This document shows positions 12,225 to 21,046 of a stretch of DNA of 64,000 bases, piece after piece; positions within the stretch are counted from its first letter, which is position 1; every line of letters starts with the position of its first letter. A program made the translations under genes and the position numbers. The notes under the pieces are model-generated. The model was not told the origin of the DNA. It was given only the letters and a program-made list of their open reading frames with translations, and did no database searches. The stretch is from Spongiibacter taiwanensis (GTDB taxonomy: Bacteria; Pseudomonadota; Gammaproteobacteria; Pseudomonadales; Spongiibacteraceae), in contig NZ_CP098455.1 in the NCBI RefSeq assembly GCF_023702635.1, positions 930,001 to 994,000 of the forward strand. The letters are read 5' to 3'.

Positions 12225-12270
12225 GTTATTTCTCCCCGGCGCGGCTCAATGAGCGCCGTGTTAGGTGTTA

Positions 12271-12537
12271 AGGAGCCTCTGCACAACCCGGTAATGCCTC
12301 AGCGGAGTCTTTGGGGCGTACTGGCAAGGCGCTGCGCGAAGATCAAGGCTGGTTGTCCTTGGTGAGCGTAGCAACGCCGTCCAGTGCGCCCCAAAGGCCC
12401 GCCCTCCGGGGCTTTTCCTGAAAGCGCTCCGCAGCGTTGACGTTATTCGAAAGGCAACCAGCCTTCCCGCATAACGCCGCCTTGCGGAACACTTTCATGC
12501 AAAGCCTGAGGTATCACCGGGTTGTGCAGAGGCTCCT
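12271..12537. repeat. MITE-like element with 32-bp terminal inverted repeats and nested internal inverted repeats
   Basis: The ends 12271-12302 and 12506-12537 are inverted copies matching at 30 of 32 positions, beginning AGGAGCCTCTGCACAACCCG. Inside are two further inverted pairs: 12309-12324 with 12381-12396 (15 of 16) and 12345-12360 with 12451-12465. The element fills almost all of the 373-bp gap 12225-12597 and has no gene. It splits the SDR and crotonase genes of one operon. I see no exact target duplication. Confidence 0.8.
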
Positions 12538-12597
12538 GAAGTAAATCCCAGCGCGGAGCGGGTGCCGATCTGCGCCGACAGCCCGCCAATAGCCTTC

Positions 12598-13371
12598 TTA
12601 GCGAGGCTGCATGCGAATGGCGCCATCCAGACGGATGCATTCACCATTCATGTATTCGTTTTCGGCAATCATCACCGACAGGTGAGCAATTTCTTCAGGC
12701 CGGCCCAGACGCTGAGGGTTGACCACACTTTGCTCCAGCGACTTGTAAGCGGCTTCTGGCAGTGACTCAAACAGGGGCGTGTGAATCAGGCCGGGAACGA
12801 TGGTGTTCACGCGGATGCCGTAGGACGCCAGATCACGAGCCATCGGCAAGGTCATACCGACCACACCGCCCTTGGACGCGCTGTAAGCGAGCTGACCAAC
12901 CTGACCTTCGTAGGCTGCCACCGACGCCGTGTTGATGATCACACCACGGGCATTGGCACCGTCGTAGGGTTCGTTTTTGGCGATCTGCTCGGCAACCAGA
13001 CGGGCCACGTTAAAGGTACCCACCAGGTTTACATTGATAATCTTGGTGTATTCCGCAAAGGGGAAGGGACCATTCTTGCTCAGGGTCTTGGCCGCACTGC
13101 CGATGCCGGCATAGTTGTTACAAATGTGGATCGCGCCAAATTTGTCCATCACCGCGTTCACCGCATTTTGCACCGACTCCTCGTCGGCCACGTTCACATT
13201 GAAGAACGCCACCTTGTCTTCGCCCAGCTCGGCGACAATGGCATTGCCCCGCTCGGCGTTCATATCAAAAATGGCGACCTTGCCGCCTTTGGCGACATAA
13301 GCGCGCACGGTAGCTTCACCCAGACCGGAAGCACCGCCGGTGACCACGGCAACTTTATTGCTGATATCCAT
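12598..13371 (-). CDS. short-chain dehydrogenase, 3-hydroxyacyl-CoA dehydrogenase type II-like
   Basis: A 257-residue NAD-dependent SDR close in pattern to HSD17B10/type II 3-hydroxyacyl-CoA dehydrogenases. It has cofactor motif TGGASGLG (11-18), the catalytic set S150, Y163 and K167 (YSASK), and the conserved tail NGECIRLDGAIRM. The usual NNAG is NNYAG here. ATG at 13371 is chosen because GAGGAGAAC lies just upstream; a longer frame from 13401 has no such site. With the crotonase, thiolase and ACAD of the same operon it supplies the third step of a beta-oxidation turn. Confidence 0.88.
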   Translation of the reverse strand: MDISNKVAVVTGGASGLGEATVRAYVAKGGKVAIFDMNAERGNAIVAELGEDKVAFFNVNVADEESVQNAVNAVMDKFGAIHICNNYAGIGSAAKTLSKNGPFPFAEYTKIINVNLVGTFNVARLVAEQIAKNEPYDGANARGVIINTASVAAYEGQVGQLAYSASKGGVVGMTLPMARDLASYGIRVNTIVPGLIHTPLFESLPEAAYKSLEQSVVNPQRLGRPEEIAHLSVMIAENEYMNGECIRLDGAIRMQPR

Positions 13372-13425
13372 CGTTGTTCTCCTCAACACTAAATTGGCCA
13401 AGCGCTCAGCGGCGCTCAGCGGTGA

Positions 13426-14571
13426 CTATTTCGCAGTAAAAAAGGACCTTGCGATAATTTCTTTCATGATTTCCGAGGTGCCGGCGAGAATCCGACTGAT
13501 CCGCGCATTCGCGTAGAGATTACAAATCTCGTACTCCTGCATGTAACCGGCACCGCCGTGCAACTGCACACCGAGGTCGACCATCCGGCCTTCCACCTCT
13601 GAACAGTAGTACTTGGCCTGGGAAGCTGCCACCGAGGTGAGCTTGCCGTCGTTATGCTGCGCCACACACTGATCGACAAAGGCCTGGGCCACATCAATTT
13701 CGGTGCGCATATTGGCCATGGTAAAGCGCGTGTTCTGCTGCTGAGACAGCGGCCCGCCAAAGGCCTTGCGCTCTTCCACATAGGTTTTGGTGAGATCAAA
13801 AGCCGCATTGGCCGCCGCCAGCGAAATACAGGCAGTGATCAGGCGCTCTTCCGCCAGTCCCTGCATCAACTGCTGCATGCCGCGGCCCACTTCGCCAAGC
13901 ACGTTGGCCTTGGGCACCTTCACATCGTTAAAAAACAGTTCGGCGGTGTCCTGGGCCTTAAGCCCCAGCTTGTCCAGATTGCGTCCCCGCTCAAACCCCT
14001 CCATACCGCGCTCGACCAAAAACAAGGTCATTTCGCGGGGCTTCTCTGGATTAGTTTTGGCGGCCACAATCACCAAGTCAGCCAAAATGCCATTGGAGAT
14101 GTAGACCTTGGAGCCATTGAGCAACCAGTGATCGCCCTTGTCCTCGGCCCGGGTCTTCATGCCGGCCAGGTCGCTACCGGCGTCGGGCTCGGTCATGGCA
14201 ATGGCCATAATGCACTCGCCGGAGACGCAGCCGGGAATGTACTTGGCCTGCTGTTCGGGCGTACCAAAGTGTTTTAAATACGGCGCGACCAGACGACTGT
14301 GCAAGGTGTGGAAGAAACCCGGCTCACCCAGCTGACCGTCTTCCTCAATCATGATCTGCTGGTAGCGGAAGTCTTCTACACCCAGGCCACCAAAATCCTC
14401 GTCGGCCCAGGTGAGCAAATACCCCTGCTGGCCCATCTGCAGAAATTTTTCCCGCGGAACAATGCCGGCCTTGCGCCACTCTTCACGATGGGGAAGGACT
14501 TCCTGCTCCAGAAAGCGCCGGTAGGCTTCCCGAAATATTTGCTGATCTTCTGTGAAACAGGTGCGTAGCAC
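13426..14571 (-). CDS. acyl-CoA dehydrogenase
   Basis: FAD enzyme of 381 residues that introduces the 2,3 double bond in an acyl-CoA. Family motifs are visible: MAIAMTEPDAGSDLAG, the KVYISNG flavin-binding stretch, ERKAFGGPLSQQQNTRF and QLHGGAGYMQEYEI. The usual C-terminal catalytic Glu position reads LAGTSEI, and the base is probably the Glu in GLAEERLI, as in isovaleryl- and long-chain types. Start is GTG at 14571 with AGGAG 9 nt upstream. It is the first gene of the leftward operon ACAD-SDR-crotonase-thiolase-flavoprotein. Confidence 0.92.
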   Translation of the reverse strand: MLRTCFTEDQQIFREAYRRFLEQEVLPHREEWRKAGIVPREKFLQMGQQGYLLTWADEDFGGLGVEDFRYQQIMIEEDGQLGEPGFFHTLHSRLVAPYLKHFGTPEQQAKYIPGCVSGECIMAIAMTEPDAGSDLAGMKTRAEDKGDHWLLNGSKVYISNGILADLVIVAAKTNPEKPREMTLFLVERGMEGFERGRNLDKLGLKAQDTAELFFNDVKVPKANVLGEVGRGMQQLMQGLAEERLITACISLAAANAAFDLTKTYVEERKAFGGPLSQQQNTRFTMANMRTEIDVAQAFVDQCVAQHNDGKLTSVAASQAKYYCSEVEGRMVDLGVQLHGGAGYMQEYEICNLYANARISRILAGTSEIMKEIIARSFFTAK

Positions 14572-15061
14572 TGGCCGCGTCTCCTATTACCTGGTCTTTG
14601 CAATCTGATGCTTGCCTGACGGCTATCAATCACTTACCTATCAGTTATTTTTATCACTGTCCGCAAGCGAAGTGTTTGGCCCAAAGCCACAGCAGCCAAT
14701 CTGGCGACTCGCCTTAAGCGAACGACATTGTCTGGCACCCCCGGCACCGGGACAATGACACCGGCAGACAGATAATTTGATAATTTTTTACAGCCCGTGC
14801 GACACCCTTTCAGCCGCTGTTACCTTGCAAGCGGCACGTGAAATTGACCCTGAAGACGACACAGAATTGACATAAAAATACAGATTCTGATGTTTTTAAA
14901 ATATGACTCAGGATTAATCTAACAGCGATTGACAAGCACAAGGCTTTTTCCGTTTATTAACCTCAGCGAAGCGCGCGACGACCACCATCAAGCGCCCCGA
15001 AGCCCCGCTATATTTCAATCACAAAGCGGACTTTTTACCGCCGCCATAAAATGGAACCGGG
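14572..15061. other. 490-bp divergent regulatory region
   Basis: No gene is visible. The stretch separates the leftward ACAD operon from the rightward WS/DGAT operon and is more AT-rich in its middle (14770-14960), as expected for back-to-back promoters. Two TTGACA hexamers occur on the plus strand near 14866 and 14929. Confidence 0.6.
14929..14958 (+). promoter_or_regulatory. candidate sigma-70 promoter of the WS/DGAT operon
   Basis: A perfect -35 TTGACA at 14929-14934 with a weak -10 (TTTATT, 14953-14958) at 18-bp spacing, about 100 bp upstream of the WS/DGAT start. Called from the hexamers only. Confidence 0.3.
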
Positions 15062-16696
15062 ATGAAACAGCTTTCACAAATCGACTCCATCTTTGTATAT
15101 AACGAGAGCGCCCACCAGCCACTGCACATCAGCCCAATTCTTATTTATGACCAGAGCACCGCCAAAAATGGTGTGCGCTTCAAGGATATCCTGGCGCGAT
15201 TTCAGGAGCGCATTCACAAATCTCCGGTGTTTCGGCAACGTCTGGTCAGGGTGCCGCTCAATCTGGATAGTCCCTACTGGGTAGAAGATGAGCACTTCGA
15301 TCTGGAGTTTCATGTTCGCCACCTGTCACTGCCCAAGCCCGGCGACTGGCGGCAGTTTTGTATACTGCTGGCCCGTCTGCACAGTCGCCCCCTCGATCTG
15401 AATCGGCCGCCCTGGGAGGCATATATCATTGAAGGCCTGGACAACATCAATGGCATGCCTCCTGGCGCCTTTGCCATGTACCTGAAAATTCATCACTGTG
15501 CTATCGACGGCGCTACCGGCAACCAGATCATTGAGGCCCTCCACGACCTGCAACCCGATGCGCGTCCTACAAGCTATCCCGATAACTGGCAAGGTGAGGC
15601 ACCGCCAAGCACCCTCACGCTGCTCAAAAACGCCGCCGTCAACGCCATGCGCTCGCCATCCCGGGCCGCCAAGCTAGCCAAGCACGCCTACACCTCCCAT
15701 TTCGCTGAGAAAAAGGGCTTTCAGGGGCGCGCCTTTGAAAACCACGAGGTGAAGGAGCGCATTCGTTTCAACGAATCGATCACGCCCCACCGGGTTTTCG
15801 GCGGCTTTCGGATGAACCTGCAGGATTTGAAAGAGATAAAAAATATCGTTGGCGACTGCACTCTCAATGACGTGGTGCTCAGCATTGTCGGCGGTGCCAT
15901 GCGACGTTACCTGATGGAGAAAGGCGAATTGCCCGAGCACTCGCTGGTGGCGGGTGTCCCCATCAGTACCCGCAGCGTCGAACAAAACACCACCGAGGGC
16001 GGCAATCAGGTGGCTGGCATGCGCTTGCATTTGCGCACGGACATCGCCGATCCCTTGCAGCGACTGCGGCTGATTCACCAGGACGCCGTCGCCTCCAAAG
16101 CCTACGCAAACGCCATCGGGGTGGAGCGTATGTCCACCATTCTCAACTCCATTCCCGCAGGTCTTGCTTCGGTGGGAATGCGGGTGGTGTCTTCCACCCA
16201 CCTGGCGGCCCGGGCGCCCCTGCTCCACACCATAATCACCAACGTACCCGGCCCCCAATTCCCAATGTATATGGCGGGGGCCAAAGCAGGATTGTGGCTC
16301 GGTGCAGGCTGCCCACTCGATGGCACGGGTTTGTTTCACACCGTTAACAGCTACTACGGCAGTATCACCCTCACCTTTATCTGCTGCCGAAAAATGATGC
16401 CCGACCCCGACTTTTACCATCAGTGCATCACCGGCGCTTTTCATGAGCTGCAACAACAGTCTCTGGCGCTGGCCAAAAAGTCTGCTCCGGCAAAGTCAGT
16501 AGGCTCATCCAGTCAGAGCAGAACCGCTAAAGCCTCGGCAAAAAGTACACGATCGAAAAAAGCAGTTACAACGGGTACGACAGCAACGCGGGCCCCGGCA
16601 AACAAAGCACCGACAAAAAAAGTTCAGGCAAAAAAGGCCCCGGCTAAAAAGGCCAATCAGACCACATCCGGCACAACGGCCTCTGGCACTTACTAA
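15062..16696 (+). CDS. wax ester synthase/diacylglycerol acyltransferase (WS/DGAT) with Lys/Ala-rich tail
   Basis: Transfers an acyl group from acyl-CoA to a fatty alcohol or diacylglycerol, making storage wax ester or triacylglycerol. The catalytic HHxxxDG motif is HHCAIDG at 144-150, and the C-terminal domain shows LNDVVLSIVGGAMRRYL, the family's conserved ND segment, and TNVPGP. The core ends near residue 465. The last ~75 residues are a Lys/Ala/Ser/Thr/Pro-rich low-complexity tail (KKAPAKK-type repeats) resembling histone H1 or AlgP tails, unusual for this family. ATG at 15062 follows GGAACCGGG. The next gene begins 10 bp later. Confidence 0.93.
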   Translation: MKQLSQIDSIFVYNESAHQPLHISPILIYDQSTAKNGVRFKDILARFQERIHKSPVFRQRLVRVPLNLDSPYWVEDEHFDLEFHVRHLSLPKPGDWRQFCILLARLHSRPLDLNRPPWEAYIIEGLDNINGMPPGAFAMYLKIHHCAIDGATGNQIIEALHDLQPDARPTSYPDNWQGEAPPSTLTLLKNAAVNAMRSPSRAAKLAKHAYTSHFAEKKGFQGRAFENHEVKERIRFNESITPHRVFGGFRMNLQDLKEIKNIVGDCTLNDVVLSIVGGAMRRYLMEKGELPEHSLVAGVPISTRSVEQNTTEGGNQVAGMRLHLRTDIADPLQRLRLIHQDAVASKAYANAIGVERMSTILNSIPAGLASVGMRVVSSTHLAARAPLLHTIITNVPGPQFPMYMAGAKAGLWLGAGCPLDGTGLFHTVNSYYGSITLTFICCRKMMPDPDFYHQCITGAFHELQQQSLALAKKSAPAKSVGSSSQSRTAKASAKSTRSKKAVTTGTTATRAPANKAPTKKVQAKKAPAKKANQTTSGTTASGTY

Positions 16697-16706
16697 GGAT
16701 CTACTG

Positions 16707-17633
16707 ATGAGCTGGCAAAGTTTTCTATTCAATTTATTTCTCCGCCTGCGCCGACGCATACTCTGCCATCACGACCAGTTCAATGCGCTGCGCGAGCAGG
16801 TGGCCAAACTTGACGGCCGGCGGGGGCGCAAACTCGGCGTCGTGCCCGGCATGCGCCGGGAACAATGGGGAGAGTACGACTGCGATCACTACTGCCCCGA
16901 CCGGGTCGCGGCGCTGCCCATTGCCAAGCGCAAAGTAGTGATCTACTACCACGGCGGCGCTTACTGCCTACGCGCCCCCCACCTCTACGGTATGACCTTG
17001 CGGACGTTCTGCGATGGTCTGCAGAGTGAGGGGTTCATGGCCGATTACCGGCTTGCACCGGAACACCCCCACCCTGCGGGCGAAGCCGACTGCCTGGATG
17101 CCTATCGCAGAGTGCTGGCCCTCGGCTATTCACCGGCCAATATTGTGATGATGGGCGATTCAGCTGGGGGCGGTCTCAGTTTGACGACCCTGCAGGCACT
17201 AAAGCAGTCCAATCTGCCGCTGCCCTGCGGGCTGGTGCTGATTTCACCGGCGGGTGACTGGCATTTGACTGGCGCGTCCTATTACCTGAATCAAGGAAAA
17301 GACCCGATGTTTCACATCGCGTCCTTTCTGTTTTTTCGCAAACTCTACTGCGGTGACGACAACGATCTGATTGCCGGCATGTCACCTTTATCGGGGGATT
17401 TCAGCAACTTCCCCCCCAGCTATATCACTACCAGCGACACCGAACTGATGCGCGATACTGCGGTGGAAATTCATGACAAGATCCGCGCCAGCGGCGGACA
17501 CAGCACCCTGTCTATGGCCCGTGGGCTATGCCACGTATACCCCCTGCTGGGATTCATGCCAGAGGCGAAAAAGGCCCGGCAACAGATCATCGAATTTGCC
17601 AGGCAATGCCTGGCCGCCGGTGCGGCAGAGTAA
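16707..17633 (+). CDS. alpha/beta hydrolase, hormone-sensitive-lipase-type esterase
   Basis: A 308-residue carboxylesterase. The oxyanion motif HGGA, nucleophile motif GDSAGGG, a likely acid in SDTELMRD and catalytic His in GLCHVYPL are all in order, as in the bacterial HSL family. The N-terminus carries a short hydrophobic/basic stretch (FLFNLFLRLRRR) that may associate with membrane or lipid bodies. The 10-bp spacing to the WS/DGAT gene suggests the pair makes and mobilises neutral lipids or hydrolyses an ester substrate for the pathway. Confidence 0.88.
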   Translation: MSWQSFLFNLFLRLRRRILCHHDQFNALREQVAKLDGRRGRKLGVVPGMRREQWGEYDCDHYCPDRVAALPIAKRKVVIYYHGGAYCLRAPHLYGMTLRTFCDGLQSEGFMADYRLAPEHPHPAGEADCLDAYRRVLALGYSPANIVMMGDSAGGGLSLTTLQALKQSNLPLPCGLVLISPAGDWHLTGASYYLNQGKDPMFHIASFLFFRKLYCGDDNDLIAGMSPLSGDFSNFPPSYITTSDTELMRDTAVEIHDKIRASGGHSTLSMARGLCHVYPLLGFMPEAKKARQQIIEFARQCLAAGAAE

Positions 17634-17694
17634 GCGCAACCCGAATAACCCAACTGTCGCAAGCCGCTATAAAAAGAACCTGCAGGAGAACATC

Positions 17695-18471
17695 ATGGCC
17701 ATCGATTACTTCCAACTCACGGGCAAAACGGCCCTAGTCACCGGCGCCTCCAGTGGCCTGGGCGAGCACTTTGCCCGGGTGCTGGCCAGCGAAGGCGCGA
17801 CGGTGGTGGTGGCCGCCCGCCGGGAGGAGAAGCTGGCCGAATTAGTGGCCGACATAAACGCCAATGGCGGTACAGCACACGCCCTAAAACTCGACGTGGC
17901 CGACAAGAATAGCGTCGCAGACGCCTTTGCCACCGTCGAGCGCGATATCGGCGGCATCGATATTCTGATTAACAACGCCGGTGTGGCCACCGCCCCCACC
18001 CGCTTCGTTGAAATGTCTGAGGAGGACTGGCACTGGGTGCTGGATACCAATCTCAATGGCGCCTGGCGAATGGCACAAGCTGCCGCGAAACAGATGATCG
18101 CGAAAGGGACAGCCGGCAGCATCATCAACGTCGGCTCCATTTATGGCCTGCATACTGGCGTGCTCAAAGCGAACTATAACGTTGCCAAAGCGGCCGTGGT
18201 GCAGCTGACAAAATCCATGTCGATGGAGCTTAGCCGCAATAACATTCGCGTAAATAGCCTTTGCCCTGGATGGTTCTACACAGAGATGAACGAAGATTAT
18301 TTTTCTTCTGAAGCGGGCGAGAAATACATCAAAGGCTTTCCCACCAAGCGCCTTGGTCGCCTTGACGAACTCACCGTGCCACTGCTGCTTCTGGCGAGTA
18401 ACAATGCTGGCGGCTACATCAATGGCAGCAGTATTACCGTGGACGGCGGTTTAGTTGAGTCGCCAATCTAA
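17695..18471 (+). CDS. short-chain dehydrogenase/reductase
   Basis: A classical SDR of 258 residues with TGASSGLG (16-23), NNAG (93-96), S148, Y161 and K165 (YNVAK) and the C-terminal SSITVDGG. ATG at 17695 has CAGGAGAAC just upstream; a longer frame overlapping the hydrolase gene is not needed. It likely oxidises a 3-hydroxyacyl-CoA or a secondary alcohol, but the substrate is not visible. It lies 61 bp after the hydrolase gene in the same rightward unit. Confidence 0.88.
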   Translation: MAIDYFQLTGKTALVTGASSGLGEHFARVLASEGATVVVAARREEKLAELVADINANGGTAHALKLDVADKNSVADAFATVERDIGGIDILINNAGVATAPTRFVEMSEEDWHWVLDTNLNGAWRMAQAAAKQMIAKGTAGSIINVGSIYGLHTGVLKANYNVAKAAVVQLTKSMSMELSRNNIRVNSLCPGWFYTEMNEDYFSSEAGEKYIKGFPTKRLGRLDELTVPLLLLASNNAGGYINGSSITVDGGLVESPI

Positions 18472-18540
18472 GCTGCCATCCAGCGAGTACGCCGTCGTCA
18501 ATCACAATAAATATCGAACAAATACCCGCGAGGCCAGCCC

Positions 18541-20145
18541 ATGACCACCGCCATCCCCTCCAGCATACGCAGCTTCACCGCGCTGATCGATTACCATGCC
18601 CAGACTCGGCCGGAGCACCCCGCCTTAATTTGCGGCGACCGCACCCTCTCCTACCTTGGTTTGCAGGCCAGCGCCTCCCGTCTGACGACCGCCCTGAGTC
18701 ACCATGGTGTGGGCGCGGAGGACAGGGTTGGAGTGCTGGCCAAAAACTGCGCCGAATTTGTCGAGTTATTACTGGCCTGCAGCAACCAAGGCGCGGTGTG
18801 TGTGGGACTCAACTGGCGCCTGGCTGCAGCGGAATTAAAGTACATCATCAATGACTGCCAGGCGGGCATTCTCTTTGTCAGCCGCGAGTTCGCCCCGCTC
18901 TTGCATGCGCTCGCACCTGAACTCCCCGCACTACAACAGGTGGTGATTATCGATGGCAACAACGACCAGACATCCTCCTGGCCATCATTGGCGCAATGGT
19001 TGGACGACGCGCCGACATCGCCGGCTCCCGAAATCAAGGCGCTCGATCCCCACAGCGCCCCAGACCGTGCGATAGTGCAGCTCTACACCAGTGGTACCAC
19101 GGGCAACCCCAAGGGGGTGGTACTGCCCCAGCGGGCATTTTTTGACCCCTGGCAATTTGAGAACGATGCCCGCCTATCCTGGAATGACTGGGGAGATGAC
19201 GACGTCTCGCTGCTGGTCATGCCGCTGTTCCATGTCGGCGGTGTGGGATTGTTGTGTATGGCATTACGTGGCGGTGCGACGACGGTCATTGAGGCCGAAT
19301 TCAACCCCGTGCAGGTAATGACCCTGGTGCCCGAGCACCGCATCACCAAGAGTTTTCTGGTGCCCGCCGCCATCCGCGCGCTGATATTGACCCCGGGCGC
19401 ACAGGAGGCCGATTGGTCTTCCCTGCGACTGATGCTCTACGGCGCGGCCCCCATGCCCGAGTCGCTGTTGCTTGAGGCCATGCAAACCCTGGGCTGCGAA
19501 TTTGCCCAGCAATACGGCATGACTGAATTGTGCGGCACCGTGGTCCATCTTCCCACGGCAGACCACGTGCCCGGCAGCCCCAGGCTGCGCGCGGCGGGCC
19601 TGCCCCTGCCCGGCACCACCATTAACATCATCGACGACCAGGGGCGGCCACTGCCCGCCAATAAGGTGGGCGAAATTATCGTGAAATCACCGGCGGTCAT
19701 GCTCGGTTACTACGGCCTGCCCGAGGCTACCCAAAAAACCCTGGTTGCTGGTTACATCCACACCGGCGACGCCGGGTATTTTGACGACGACGGCTATCTC
19801 TATATTTTCGACCGCATGAAAGACATGATTATCAGCGGCGGCGAAAACGTCTATCCCATCGAAGTCGAAAACGTCCTCTACAAGCACCCCGCGGTCACCG
19901 ACGCTGCGGTCATCGGAGTGCCAGATGAACGCTGGGGCGAAGCGGTATTGGCGGTAATAGTGCTCGCCGACGGACAGAGCATTGAGGCCGATCAACTTAT
20001 TGCCTACTGCAAACAGCATCTGGCGGCCTTCAAATGCCCTAAGCGAGTAGCATTTGTCACCGAGCTGCCGCGCAATCCTTCGGGCAAAATTCTGAAGAAA
20101 AGCCTGCGCGAACCTTACTGGCAAGGTCAACAACGCCGCGTCTAG
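18541..20145 (+). CDS. AMP-forming acyl-CoA synthetase (FadD-like)
   Basis: Activates a carboxylic acid with ATP and CoA. The 534-residue protein has the ANL-family P-loop YTSGTTGNPKG (182-192), the AQQYGMTE motif, the hinge region IFDRMKDMIISGGENVYP and the C-terminal catalytic Lys in PSGKILKK. It is the last enzyme of the WS/DGAT operon and would supply acyl-CoA both for storage and for beta-oxidation. Chain-length preference cannot be read by eye. Confidence 0.93.
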   Translation: MTTAIPSSIRSFTALIDYHAQTRPEHPALICGDRTLSYLGLQASASRLTTALSHHGVGAEDRVGVLAKNCAEFVELLLACSNQGAVCVGLNWRLAAAELKYIINDCQAGILFVSREFAPLLHALAPELPALQQVVIIDGNNDQTSSWPSLAQWLDDAPTSPAPEIKALDPHSAPDRAIVQLYTSGTTGNPKGVVLPQRAFFDPWQFENDARLSWNDWGDDDVSLLVMPLFHVGGVGLLCMALRGGATTVIEAEFNPVQVMTLVPEHRITKSFLVPAAIRALILTPGAQEADWSSLRLMLYGAAPMPESLLLEAMQTLGCEFAQQYGMTELCGTVVHLPTADHVPGSPRLRAAGLPLPGTTINIIDDQGRPLPANKVGEIIVKSPAVMLGYYGLPEATQKTLVAGYIHTGDAGYFDDDGYLYIFDRMKDMIISGGENVYPIEVENVLYKHPAVTDAAVIGVPDERWGEAVLAVIVLADGQSIEADQLIAYCKQHLAAFKCPKRVAFVTELPRNPSGKILKKSLREPYWQGQQRRV

Positions 20146-20208
20146 GCAGGCGGCGCCCAACCTGCCCTGCGCTGACCCAGCGGCGGCGGGCTCGCTGCCC
20201 TTGGCGAC

Positions 20209-20218
20209 ATTGTACAAT
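20209..20218. promoter_or_regulatory. candidate operator upstream of the TetR gene
   Basis: The perfect 10-bp palindrome ATTGTACAAT lies about 95 bp before the TetR start. Self-regulation by the TetR protein is plausible but untested. Confidence 0.3.
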
Positions 20219-20313
20219 CTCCCCGTCAGACACTATTATTCAGCGCAACAAAGCCAATCAGGACATCAGCCTGCCTGGCTTGCCGGCAAATCAAATAACA
20301 CCTGGGAGTGACT

Positions 20314-20907
20314 TTGGGCAGACCATCCAAACCGATTATTTCGAAAGAGCGCGCCACACTTGCAGCTCTTGAGGTTATCGATAGCGAAGGACTTGATGGG
20401 CTTAGCCTGCAACGGGTCGCAAAAAAGCTGGGTGTGAAAGCACCGTCGCTCTATTACCACTTTGAGAACAAAGCAGAGATGCTGGCATCAGTCGCACGAC
20501 TGATTCTGAATCAGGCTGCCATTCCCCAGGCGACCCCCGGTACAGATTGGCGGGAAACGCTGGTCCAGCAGGCCATTGCCGCCCGTCACTCCATTCTTCT
20601 TCACCCCAATGCGGCGCCGCTGATGCTGCAGTTTTTTCCGCGCCAGCTGATGATGGGGGCCTACGAATCCTGGATTAAGCGCTACGACGTCAAGCCAGAG
20701 TTGCAGATGATGGTGCTGGAAGGGGTGGAAAAACTGACCTTTGGCTCCGCTCTGCTCGGCGCCATGAGCCGGGCCAACGGCATCGACCCCGGATTTGCTA
20801 TCAATAGCGAAAAATATCAGCACTTCGCCCGGGCTACCCAAGCGGCCCAGGGCAATGAGGACACTATTTTCGAAGCCACGGTACGGCGGTTTTTATCAGC
20901 CTTCTAA
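20314..20907 (+). CDS. TetR/AcrR-family transcriptional regulator
   Basis: A 197-residue one-component regulator. The N-terminal helix-turn-helix is typical (GLSLQRVAKKLGVKAPSLYYHF, helices around residues 29-50), followed by a variable all-helical ligand domain, here probably binding an acyl-CoA or pathway intermediate. Starts: TTG at 20314 has GGGAG 5 nt upstream and begins MGRPSK, usual for the family; GTG at 20308 overlaps that ribosome site and is less likely. It ends the rightward WS/DGAT-esterase-SDR-ligase unit and is the only dedicated regulator visible in the catabolic island. Confidence 0.9.
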   Translation: MGRPSKPIISKERATLAALEVIDSEGLDGLSLQRVAKKLGVKAPSLYYHFENKAEMLASVARLILNQAAIPQATPGTDWRETLVQQAIAARHSILLHPNAAPLMLQFFPRQLMMGAYESWIKRYDVKPELQMMVLEGVEKLTFGSALLGAMSRANGIDPGFAINSEKYQHFARATQAAQGNEDTIFEATVRRFLSAF

Positions 20908-20943
20908 CGCCGATGTTTCGTACCCTTCGTGTATTGGGCAGCC

Positions 20944-21046
20944 TAAGACCGGTTAACACTGATTAGATTATGACTGAGAGCAGCGCCGCCCGGCCCCTCG
21001 GCTTACGGCTAAAAAGGCGTCACAGTTCAATTGGTCTTAAACCCTA
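20944..21046. repeat. degraded, internally deleted copy of the TA-flanked element at 34941-35263
   Basis: The left end (TAAGACCGGTTAACACT) matches the left end of the 34941 element at 11 of the first 14 bases and through the following GTTAACACT. The right end (CAATTGGTCTTAAACCCTA) resembles that element's right end with a small gap. Only about 100 bp remain. The terminal CCCTA supplies the TAG stop of the leftward hydrolase gene at 21044. Confidence 0.45.
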
